From: Protea cynaroides
Taxonomy: Eukaryota; Streptophyta; Magnoliopsida; Proteales; Proteaceae
DNA length: 64,000 bases
Assembly (NCBI GenBank): GCA_028583415.1
Contig: CM053276.1
Coordinates: 141,691,902 to 141,755,901 of the forward strand
Reading direction: 5' to 3'
Translations under genes and position numbers: made by a program
Shown: positions 10,577-19,452 of the stretch, piece by piece
Layout of the letters: each line of letters begins with the position of its first letter
Position numbering within the stretch: position 1 is the stretch's first letter
The notes under the pieces: generated by a model
What the model was told of the DNA's origin: nothing
Database searches by the model: none
Seen by the model: the letters and a program-made list of their open reading frames with translations, nothing else

Positions 10577-10673
10577 CCCCAAGGGGATCGCTCAGTTGGT
10601 AAAAGATTAATACTTCAAAATAAAGAAATTGTGTTTTCAAATCTCCTTGGGGCTCTACCTATCCAAAAAAAAA
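10577..10673 (+). mobile_element. tRNA-like SINE with short A tail
   Basis: A 76-bp tRNA-like body begins ccccaagggga and ends tctccttgggg; these termini pair like an acceptor stem (10 of 11). gatcgctcagttggtaaaa resembles a pol III A box and gtgttttcaaatctcc a weak B box, followed by a run of nine A. No clear target duplication. The loss of B-box consensus argues against a working tRNA gene. Confidence 0.45.
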
Positions 10674-10834
10674 TGTCATTTGGAGAGCTAGACTAAGTTC
10701 GCCAACTGTATATATATATATATATACACTGTAAATACCCTACCGTCTTTAATACCCTATATATAGAAGAGACGCCAGTGGCAAAAGTTTGACTTATACT
10801 GTGTTTTTATTGAAATGAAAACTAAAACAGTTCC

Positions 10835-11045
10835 GGATCCGAATCATCTCCTCCCTAAAGTATAGGGAGGAGGGAGACGCCCCCATCGGATGGCCGACAC
10901 GTGGCTCTTGGGAAAATCGGAGCCCCACGTCCAAGCGGATACCCCTGTCGGCTGAAAGTCGGCTCAAACGTAGGGCTCGGATTTTCCCGAAAGCCACATG
11001 TCGGCCATCCGACGGGGGCGTCTCCCTCCTCCCCGATTTGAATCC
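10835..11045. mobile_element. Foldback Mutator-type MITE, copy 2
   Basis: Near-perfect inverted arms of about 60 bp: gggaggagggagacgccccc at the left mirrors gggggcgtctccctcctccc at the right, and both arms continue through a gatggccgacacgtgg-like segment. Ends are ggatccgaatc and gatttgaatcc. The 9-bp target duplication is aacagttcc / aacagtttc (8 of 9), which identifies the Mutator superfamily. Transcription would give a long hairpin. Confidence 0.82.
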
Positions 11046-11212
11046 AACAGTTTCATGCCGGGGTCCAATCTAATAGAGACGTAGAGTTATGGTTCAAGGT
11101 ATCGGTATCTGATGGACTGATCTGGTCTATTCGTATCAATCTAAAACCTGGCCGATCTTAATCCGATCTCTTTTTCAATATTATCATATACAGGCACGGA
11201 GACTTCAAAGGA

Positions 11213-11370
11213 AAGGGATTGAGATCGTCTCCAGTTCGTCCAGTTTGTCCAACCGCGAACAGACGGACTGGATGTAAAAGACACGCATACCAATACATTG
11301 GGGGAGTGTCTTTTAAATCCAGTCCATCCGTCCACGACTGGACAGATTGGATAATTGGAGACAATCTTTT
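11213..11370. mobile_element. Short foldback MITE of a second type
   Basis: Inverted arms carry atcgtctccagttcgtccag on the left and its partner ggataattggagacaatc on the right, with matching gactggatgtaaaagacac / gtgtcttttaaatccagtc inside. Flanks ttcaaagga (11204-11212) and tccgaagga (11371-11379) match at 7 of 9 with two transitions, again fitting a 9-bp duplication. Confidence 0.65.
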
Positions 11371-11524
11371 TCCGAAGGAAAGACCCAATTGCCTGATTTC
11401 GCCGTGGAATGCATGCGTGGGGTCAGCACTTATCTTAATTCCTTTCTCCTGTTATGTACAATATGTTTCCCTCCCTCACACTCCCATTTCATCACCGTTA
11501 TCTTCTTTCCGGTGTTGATTTCAG

Positions 11525-11734
11525 GTTGTGAATCTGGATGGGTTTATCTCTCATGAACTTCCCTTCGATGACATCAACCAAGCATTTCAACTGCTCGCCG
11601 ACAGGAATGCGTTGAGATGCCTTCTCCATCTCTCATTTAATTATATATGGTTCCAGGATAGGGACAAACCTGTTGAACCCTGTATAGCTAATGTGCCTTA
11701 TTCACCTGTAACTTACCTTGACAGAATGGAATAA
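11525..11734 (+). pseudogene. Orphan last exon of an alcohol dehydrogenase-like gene
   Basis: After a good acceptor (gttgatttcag) the frame reads VVNLDGFISHELPFDDINQ, then AFQLLADRNALRCLLHL. This is the C-terminal end of plant zinc-type alcohol dehydrogenase-like proteins (family pattern: ..L..F.THE..F.dINkAFdll..g..lRCvi.m). The usual stop after RC(L/V)hM is absent and the frame runs on to 11734. None of the upstream catalytic-domain exons is seen in the window, and a MITE lies 155 bp upstream. I read it as a gene relic. Confidence 0.6.
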
Positions 11735-11749
11735 TTAGATCAATAAGGG

Positions 11750-13430
11750 AAGGGTTAGGCCCAGGTCCATGGGTTGATAAGAGCTTAGTACGATAGGGTC
11801 GAGAAGTTGGACCCTTGTTAATTTTGTCTTCTTTTCATCGATAATTATTTTTTCAAACGTCACAAAGAATCTATTATGCCACAAGAACAGATGATGTACC
11901 AAAGACCATTGGATAGAGAGAACATGGACTAGGTTAGCCACATGTTGACTTTCAGACTCTTAACTCAATTAAATACCTACTTCTGTATTGATTGACATAA
12001 ATCTCATGTATGTCTATACAAATGTACCTGCACTCTTAAACATTATTATACACTCCCAACTCTGAATGTTTTAGTTTTAAAAAGTGACAAAATGAATGGT
12101 ATAAATTTATCTTGCGATTTTTGGATACATAACATTCCCAGGTCTGGCTTAATTATGAGAGGAGTATTACTCTGTATTTAGCAACTCATATCCCCTTCAG
12201 TTGTTGGATGGTGTTCAACTATTGTAATCCAACGGCTGGAGTTCATCCGGTATGTATACCATTACGTCGATCGATATATACACCTGGTGAAATCCATCTG
12301 TTGAATCATGACCAGACAAACTAGACAACATGAGAAGATTTTTTCTCCTCAAGAAAAAGACAGATTTCCAGCACCAATGGTGGGTAATTGCAGTTGAAAG
12401 TGAAAATTGAAAAAAGACATTTCTATTCATTGATGGAGATACTAACAAGAATTGCCCCTTGTACCCAAAAGGACACAACCTTAGATGGCCTGGCCAACCA
12501 CGACAGTCAGGGCTACGTTATTGTCTTTGTTTTAGTAATTTTAGTCAGCCAGGCAAACAGCCGGTAGGGTGTTGGTTGTGTATTGCCGTAGTTGGGCCTG
12601 GGGCCACTAAATCGCTTCCCTTCTCTTTATCAAGTTTCCCGTCATAACTTTTCAGTGAGACAAATGGGAGGGACCAAATGCTCTGCGATGGCTTTTACTA
12701 TATAAAATGAGCGAGCATCGCGTTGGTAATTTTTAACATGATTGATACTATCTATATTCAATACCTGGATTTAAAATCTTGATTCAACATTCCAAAATCA
12801 CAAAAACTCCCACGTCGATCATCAATTCACATGAATGTTGGAGCTAGCATCAGCAAAAGATGATGACAGGCACCATGGTGTTGGAAGGGACTTTATTAGT
12901 ATCTAAAGCTAAAAAACGCATAACCATTACCAATAATTAACTTGAACTCTCAATTCTGAACTCTGAAGTTTGAAAAAGTTTGAAAAAGTTTGAAGGAGTT
13001 GAGTTGAAATTAATTATCTAAGACTTATGAAGAGGAAGCGAGCTTGAAGTATATAAATGGAAGATCTAGATCCTCTTCCATCGGTATGGCCATTGGAGGA
13101 ATGCAAGTGGCAACGATGAGCACCACGTGGTACTCTTCCCATCTGAGGCTTTGCATGCAACACTCAATACAAGAGAAACTATAATCAAGATATGATATTT
13201 AATCCATTGATATATGCATGAAGATAGAGTAAAATATGGAAAAATCATTATGTAAATTCGAAAATAACTAAACTTATAAGGTGAATCATCAAATTACAAT
13301 GACCTACTATAAAAGGAAGCACCACACAGAAATAATATAAGAGAAATCAACAAAGAATCATATGGTCTACCCATGTACTTTTCCCAATAATACACATATT
13401 ATGGCTGTGTTTGGTATGTATTCGAGAATA
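11750..13430. other. Intergenic DNA, no supported gene
   Basis: No frame here has a recognisable domain. The sequence is AT-rich with scattered short repeats (for example three gtttgaaaaa-type phrases near 12970-13000). Nothing else is supported. Confidence 0.4.
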
Positions 13431-13432
13431 AT

Positions 13433-13654
13433 GGATTCAAATCCGGAGGAGAGGTGGCGCCCCATTTAGATGTACGACACCTGGGGTCCAGATGAATCCA
13501 AGCCCTTCATCAGAGTCGATACCGAGCCAACAGGAGGTGTCGGCTTGGATGGAAGGCTCGAATTCACCCGAGTCCTAGGTGTTGTCCATCCAATGAGAGC
13601 GCCACCTCTCCTCCAGATTCTCTTGGAGGAGACTGGAGGAGAGGATGTGGATCT
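13433..13654. mobile_element. Foldback Mutator-type MITE, copy 3
   Basis: Starts ggattcaaatccggaggaga and ends gactggaggagaggatgtgg atct. The inner arms ggaggagaggtggcgccc and gagcgccacctctcctcc are inverted. The interior shares the gtacgaca/gatgaatcc texture of the copy at 45046. Flanks gagaataat and gaaaacaac match only 6 of 9, so the duplication is weak here. Confidence 0.65.
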
Positions 13655-14814
13655 GAAAACAACGCCCGGCGACGTAACTGCCACAAGAGCCGTTAGAGGG
13701 AGGTTTGACCCTTTCTTTCTTTTTTTGAAACTGCGCTCTCTCTCTCCCCCCTCTTGAGACAGTCCAAGCCTGAAGCCCCAAAGTCCGTTATGTAGTAGCG
13801 ACAGTCATTGATTCAGTTTCAGGGTTCTAAAACGGAAGGAGCTGATTGGCTTACCTTAAATCCGCACACCCCCTCTCTTCTCTTCCTTTCCATTCTCTAG
13901 TTGAGCACTGAAGACGCCGGTTAACACGCTTCTTTTTTTTTTATTCCAAATTTATTCTGTATCATCCTTTTTCCTCTCCTTCCATTTCTTATTCAATTAA
14001 TTTACCGATATTATCCTCTAAATATAATTTAGTAAATTTATAATTTAAGCTTATTTTGTGGATGGAGGAGGGTGGGTGGTGGCAGAGAAGGATACAGGAA
14101 AGGAAGACCTCTTTGCTCCTCCACGGTACCAGCCTTTACTCTCTCGGCCTCCCCTGCACTTTTCCGGTTAGGAGAATAACTGCAGCTTGCAGGAATGCAG
14201 GTTCAGAGAGAGAAAGATGGAGCAATTGGTGAAGGCATCTTCTTAGGCCTTACAAAACAAATGTTATAACGTGTACCTTCACAACAGCACATTCAACTCT
14301 GCATGTGGCATTGATACCATAAGGTATACGACAACAAATATTAGTACAAGACAGAGAGAAGAGAGAGAGGGAGGGAAAAGGTTGAATATAGCGAAGCAAA
14401 CACAATATGAGTATAGAAAGTGCTGATAAAAGAAAAAAATAATTTCAGTATTAATTTTTCATTGGAGTATTGTGAGTGCCCACTGCCAACTGCAGCCTTT
14501 GGTCCTTCCCTGTCTTCTTTCTCTCTCTCCCTCCCTCCCCTTTCCTTGTTTATAAATTACTGGCTTCTCTGTAACTAATAAAATCCTTTACATCCTAGAG
14601 TTTCTTTTGTTCTGCTACCAGTAAAATATTAGAAGAAGAAGAACAGCAGCAACAAAAGGAGCCAAAGTTGACGGGATGGGATATCTTCTTGGTTTGATTG
14701 ATTGTGTTATCAATTTGTGATCGAAACAGCTCTTCCTGACATTTCTATCCGTTGGGTTTTGGGTTTTGGGTTTTTCATTGTATTTTGCATTCTACTTAAC
14801 AAAGACAATTCCAG
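13655..14814. other. Upstream region of the RRM pseudogene
   Basis: CT/GA-rich patches (13735-13755, 14355-14380, 14520-14540) and AT-rich DNA. It presumably includes the former promoter and 5' UTR of the gene starting at 14815. No coding sequence recognised. Confidence 0.35.
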
Positions 14815-16561
14815 ATGGTGGGCGGAAACAATGCTGGGCAGTTTGGCGATACAACGTATACCAAGATCTTTGTGGGAGGGTTGGCCGGGGAAACGCAGAG
14901 AGAAACGATGAGCCGTTATTTTGAGCAGTTCGGGGAGATCCAAGAAGCGGTTGTCTTCGCCGATAAGAACACCCGAAAATCAAAGGGATACGGCTTCGTA
15001 AGCATAACTCTCAATCAAATTGCCTTCCTGCTTCTCCACTCTTGATTTAATTACTTGGATTTCTCTCAGGTCACGTTTAAGGATCCAGATGCCGCAATGA
15101 GAGCTTGTCAGGATCCATCATCGCCAATTATCGACGGAAGGAGAACTAACTGCAACCTCGCATCACTTGGTGCACATCGCGATCGGCCACCCACTCCTCA
15201 ACATGGTTTGTATCCATTCCTGATTTCCTTCTCAATTTTATTCTTCTCACAAACATAGTGAAATTGCGGATACCCATCTGCTTCATCTTCATCTCCGCAT
15301 CGGAAGTTTCTCTCAGTCGCACTAAGAAAACCATAATGAGCAATGAACCTGTCAACATTATTGATTTGAATCTAAAAGTTTTCCCTTTTTAATTTTCCTG
15401 TTGTTTGTCATCTTTTGATTTTCGGCTGGGGGAACTTGGGGTTTGGGTATTTGACATTAGATCTTCCAGATGTTAAATAATAAGGACATTCAGCTCAAAA
15501 TTTCTTCCTTGTCTCTACATTCATCAAAACTGTCTGAATATGGTAGATCCGCCTCCCATCTCCTTCGTCTATGCGTCAACCTCAGCGTGTTAACAGCTTC
15601 TAATCCATTAAATGTTCGAATGATAAGTTACTGCTCTTTTCTTTTTTCTTTTTCTTTTTTTTTTTCTTTTTTTTCTCGATATTCTTTAAATATTTGTTTT
15701 ATTTTTGAAATATAGCAGGTACGGGGAGATTCAGACCAGCACCCGGAACAGTCGCTCCATCGGCTTATTATAGCTCCTCTTGCACCTATTTCCATCAACC
15801 CACCGCTCTATCCGCATTTCCTTATTTTTCTTATGGGTAAGTAACAAGGAAGTAAGAATTTAGTTTCTGGGTTTCATCCTTTTCTTCTTCATCGTTCTGG
15901 TACTCTGGGTATTCACAAGAAACTATGCGTCCCGTGGTTAGTAATCTTTCCCAACCGTTGCATGAAAACCCTTGAAGCTAATTTCATAAATATATAAATG
16001 TGAAGGGTCTCTCAATACTGCAATGCTGCAGAACAGAAATCGGTGCATGGATGTGCAGAACTATTACAGTGGGTAGGGAGGGCAACAGTTTTCTCCTAAC
16101 TACACCACTACGGCGTCTGGTTTGCCCCGGATTTTCTAGAATTTTCGTCCGTTCTACGCCCAATATGTACAGAGCAGCCTAGCGCAGGGTATTGGGGTTC
16201 GTCAGTATCATCATCCCCAGATGGTACAGTACCCGTTGGTCCCTCACCACTAGGGTGGTACGCGGTATGGCGGGGATCCTATCATTCCCTTCTACTACAC
16301 TTGCCTCCACAGCCACTACCCCCGGTCCGACCTCTCATTCCCCGAGCAAATCCCTTCAAATCTGTGGAATCTCTTCTGTATTTGTAGTAATTCGCTCTTG
16401 TTTAACTGAATCAATCCATTAATTGTCATTAGGCAAACAAACACAACTAACTGTTGTTGGAAGGAATTGCAACAGGTGTGACGACGCCGACGTGTATGAC
16501 TGGAACGGGATCGCAAGCCCCAGCCGCAGGTAACAATACGGACCAGAATTCATCGGCATAA
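14815..16561 (+). pseudogene. RRM-domain RNA-binding protein (RBM24/38-like plant type), disabled
   Basis: Exons with canonical junctions: 14815-14997, 15070-15205, 15719-15836, 16037 to about 16330, and about 16476-16561. Residues about 15-90 form one RRM with RNP2 KIFVGGL and RNP1 KGYGF|VTF, the intron splitting RNP1. GRRTNCNLASLGAHR follows, as in plant single-RRM proteins of the ARP1/RBM24 type. The low-complexity C-terminus (NYYS, QQFSP, PFYAQYVQSS, MTGTGSQAP ... DQNSSA) is conserved, but exon 4 has in-frame TAG codons at 16074, 16137 and 16251 where relatives have Tyr, His and Tyr (from memory). Family phrase GLAWET reads GLAGET. A truncated RRM-only product from exons 1-4 cannot be excluded. 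Confidence 0.72.
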
Positions 16562-16968
16562 TTTGTGAGGGAATCCAGTTTGCACTTGGTAGACAGGGAA
16601 AATGCAACAAAAGTGAAGGCAAGAAATGGTTTGGGAAAAAGTACTGAGAATACTTTTTTATTTCAGTATCTGATACGTGACAATAAATCCACGACAGCAC
16701 CATCAAATTGTTAATTCTATAGAACAAGTCAACAGAGATACATACACATGCAGGTGGCTCTGCTACCGGTAATCCACTGGCTCCTGTTCTTTTTCAAGCT
16801 CGGTAACATGCTCATCACTTCACTGTCATCATCTTCATCATCATCCACATCCACATGAAGATTCCTCCGCTTTAGGAGAATAAGGGAATCCTTCGGTTGT
16901 TAGCATGAAAATCATATTTGTTCCTCTATAAACACAAGGTCGAGACGAAATATTGGGGTTCGTTTTCT
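16562..16968. other. Spacer, no supported gene
   Basis: 3' flank of the RRM pseudogene followed by AT-rich sequence with a short tcatca microsatellite near 16825-16850. No feature beyond that. Confidence 0.3.
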
Positions 16969-17219
16969 GTTCAACATCATCATCATCAATATTTCATGAT
17001 AAAATATTTAAGGATGGATTAGAGAATTCAAATCCTCTCCATCCTCGCTTTCCAATGGAGAGCTGTTGGCCATCTAACGAGGCCGCCCCCTCTCCATCGA
17101 AAACCAAGGATGATGAGGATGATGGAGAGGATGTGGATCGTGGATCAGATAGGAAAGGCATGTGATATCTCTGTCTCTCTTTTCCAGCTATATCTGTTCT
17201 TTTATTATTCTTCTATTTT
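16969..17219 (+). repeat. Left copy of a 250-bp direct repeat (contains MITE 17024-17140)
   Basis: Nearly identical to 17651-17889 in the same orientation, including the MITE, its target duplications and the flank gatatctctgtctctctttt. The second copy therefore arose by segmental duplication, not by an independent insertion. Confidence 0.85.
17024..17140. mobile_element. Short Mutator-type MITE, copy 4a
   Basis: 117 bp from gaattcaaatcctctccatc to gatggagaggatgtggatcg. Flanked by tggattaga (17015-17023) and tggatcaga (17141-17149), 8 of 9 identical. The TIR consensus ggattcaaatcctctcc is that of copies 1-3. Confidence 0.78.
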
Positions 17220-17307
17220 CTCGCTTTCCAAGGAAGAAGGTGAGCTGGCTATCTTATTCATTAAATCTGTAATTCTTCTTTATTTTTTATTGTCTTTTTT
17301 GTTTTTC

Positions 17308-17374
17308 TGTTCAACTTCTTCTTCTTCTTCTTCATCATCATCTTCGTCATCATCATCATCATCATCATCATCAG
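17308..17374 (+). repeat. tct/tca microsatellite
   Basis: Runs of ttc and tca triplets (cttcttcttcttcttc, then tcatcatcatcatcatca). It produces a spurious poly-Ser frame on the plus strand and poly-Asp/Glu on the minus strand. Confidence 0.85.
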
Positions 17375-17655
17375 GATTCACATCGTCTTGGGCGGGAGAC
17401 TGGGCGGCCCGAATGGATGGCCGTCGTGTGGCATTCGGAGGGATCCGAGCCCTCCATTCGAGCCGACCCCCCAGTCGGCTCAGCTTGTCGACTGGACGGT
17501 CGGCTCGGATCTCTCCAAGTGCCAAATGGCGGCCATCCATCTGGGCCGCCCAATCTCCCGCCCAAACCCAGGCGGTCTCCAAGTGCCAAATGGCGGCCAT
17601 CCATCTGGGCCGCCCAATCTCCCGCCCAAACCCAGGCGGGAGACGATTTCTGTTC
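17375..17655. mobile_element. GC-rich foldback element, copy 5, with internal 64-bp duplication
   Basis: Arms ggcgggagactgggcggccc and gggccgcccaatctcccgcc are inverted, and continue as atggatggcc / ggccatccat. Outer ends ggattcacatcgtct and agacgatttctgttc fit the family TIR loosely. The right arm is duplicated in tandem (17512-17575 and 17576-17639), so the hairpin has two alternative right arms. It lies between the two 250-bp direct repeats. Confidence 0.68.
17512..17639 (+). repeat. 64-bp perfect tandem duplication
   Basis: Two adjacent copies of a 64-bp unit starting tctccaagtgccaaatggcg and ending aaacccaggcgg, without differences. Perfect identity in otherwise decayed sequence implies a recent event. 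Confidence 0.9.
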
Positions 17656-17889
17656 ATCATTTCATGATAAAATATTTAAGGATGGACTAGAGAATTCAAA
17701 TCCTCTCCATCCTCGCTTTCCAATGGAGAGCTGTTGGCCATCTAACGAGGCCGCCCCCTCTCCATCGGAAACCAAGGATGAAGAGGATGATGGAGAGGAT
17801 GTGGATCCTGGATTAGATAGGAAAGGCCTGTGATATCTCTGTCTCTCTTTTCCAGCTATATCTGTTCTTTTATTATTCATCTATTCCTT
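17651..17889 (+). repeat. Right copy of the 250-bp direct repeat
   Basis: Partner of 16969-17219, offset about 668 bp. It contains MITE copy 4b at 17692-17808 with flanks tggactaga and tggattaga. A few substitutions and a short deletion in the catcatcat run separate the copies. Confidence 0.85.
17692..17808. mobile_element. Short Mutator-type MITE, copy 4b
   Basis: Duplicate of copy 4a within the direct repeat: same length, ends and 9-bp flanks (8 of 9). Confidence 0.75.
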
Positions 17890-17899
17890 TCCCTCGTTC

Positions 17900-18519
17900 C
17901 TTACATCCTTCTTTCGTGTTATGACCTTTTTGAAGTATGTCTGGAATCCAAGGGGATATCAACGGTACAGGCGATTATGATGTGAGGTTAGTCATTTCCG
18001 TTTCAAAGTTGAGCCTATCATCCTGCTAGGATCTGCATCTGTGTTGGGGGAAAAAAGAAAATAAGTAATAGGTATTTCTCCCTCGACAATGGAGGGTGGT
18101 GAGTTAAATAATAATGTTGGTGAATCATTGACGTACGGAAGTCTAGAAGACTGTGCTCTACTGCTCTGCCGTGTCGGCTTTGGAAAGAATAGCTAGGTTT
18201 TCCACCATGTCGAAGACTGATTTGAGCATATCCAAGTGGATCCAAGCCGTTCAAGCAATCCTATCTATGGTTGGCCTTTCTGCTCGCACTAGTCCAACTC
18301 CCATATATGATACAACACTGACCACTCTGTAATCATTTATTCATGATGGCTGCTTCAATAGTAGGAGTTTCGCCCCCACGACTATGTTTTTCTCAAACGC
18401 AAAACCCAAATTCCCCTCAATGGTAATTTCAGTTGCAGTGTAGTCATTCCTATTTGGCCCGTACAGTCAATCTTACATTGGCCTTGGCCTGGATCAAACA
18501 TGTAAATATATGTATAGAA
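17900..18519. other. Intergenic DNA, no supported gene
   Basis: No domain, RNA gene or clear repeat recognised. Confidence 0.3.
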
Positions 18520-18711
18520 ATGGCAACCAAATCCTCTTCTGCGGCAGGACAACCTGTCAAGGGTTGGATTTTATCCAGCACCATACCAATGTATTAATAC
18601 ATTGGATTTTATCCAGCACCATACCAATGTATTAATACATGCATCGGATAAACCCCAACACTTGGATCTTGACTGGAATCATCCTGCCGCAGGAGACGGT
18701 TTGGATCCGTA
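18520..18711. mobile_element. MITE with cctgcggcagga termini, possibly same family
   Basis: Left end ccaaatcctcttctgcggca, right end tgccgcaggagacggtttgg. The right TIR read inward, ggatccaaaccgtctcct, resembles the ggattcaaatcctctcct TIR of the other copies. It contains a 38-bp tandem duplication. Target duplication not clear. Confidence 0.5.
18564..18639 (+). repeat. 38-bp perfect tandem duplication
   Basis: Two adjacent identical units starting ttggattttatccagcacca and ending gtattaataca, inside the MITE at 18520-18711. Confidence 0.9.
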
Positions 18712-19362
18712 AACACACAATGCATGTTACCTAATGCACATCAACACATCCCTCCAAAAGTCGTAGATCGTATTTTGTCCCTGTCCCACCAAAAAAACCA
18801 ACGAGTGTGTATGAGATTAAACTTGTGTGAGTTTAAGTGGACATACGACCTGTGACACCATATTAACCTTTTTGGTGTTGGAAGAGTGTTCTCCGTCCTA
18901 CGAATAAATGACTCGGTCACTGGAAACAATTAGGAGGCATTGTAGCTTTTAAATTTTCTTGAAGCGCGTACTCCAACAGTACCGCATATACTGCATCTCA
19001 TATGATGATGGTAATTCCATTCTGCCTACTATTCTTTGGAGGATAAAGGAAGTAGTTGAAATTGTGCTCACGGCACATCCAATGTAGGCATGAATTTCTA
19101 GGCTAAAACACTTCATTAGAAGTTTGTCCCAAAAGTGTTAAAAGTCTTCTTTAAGTTAGAAAAATCAGGAGTAATGTTTCAGGGACATCCGTACAGTTCA
19201 CCTTAATGTGCAGCGATAAATTCTTTCAAAGCCTCGAAGTTCCAACCAACCCTACATGTGCTAAAAAGGGCAATCCATAACCCCCATAGATAACAACCAC
19301 CCAGGCTAGGATGCAAAGAACAAAACTATAAATTAAATAGCCTGACCAGAGTATTGGTGTAT

Positions 19363-19413
19363 ATGTATCTATATATGTATATAGATATATATATTATATA
19401 TATATATATATAT
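19363..19413. repeat. (TA)n microsatellite
   Basis: Imperfect ta/at run of about 50 bp, 40 bp beyond the stop codon of the CID gene on the minus strand, so probably in its 3' UTR. Confidence 0.8.
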
Positions 19414-19452
19414 AGCAATGATACTCAGCTGGAGAGTCCTGCACGCAATAAT

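Noticed and set aside
10577..10652. Functional tRNA gene
   Set aside because: B box departs from GGTTCGANTCC and an A tail follows, so a SINE or relic fits better.
13470..13757. 95-codon plus-strand frame (MYDTWGPDESKPF...)
   Set aside because: It lies within MITE copy 3; a similar frame (MVDIWGLDESEPF...) appears in copy 6 because the elements are related.
14710..14983. Minus-strand frames over the RRM exon
   Set aside because: Complement of exon 1 of the RRM pseudogene; no domain of their own.
17110..17667. 185-codon frame with a poly-Ser run and Pro-rich tail
   Set aside because: It crosses a tct/tca microsatellite, a foldback element and a 64-bp duplication; composition is explained by repeats.
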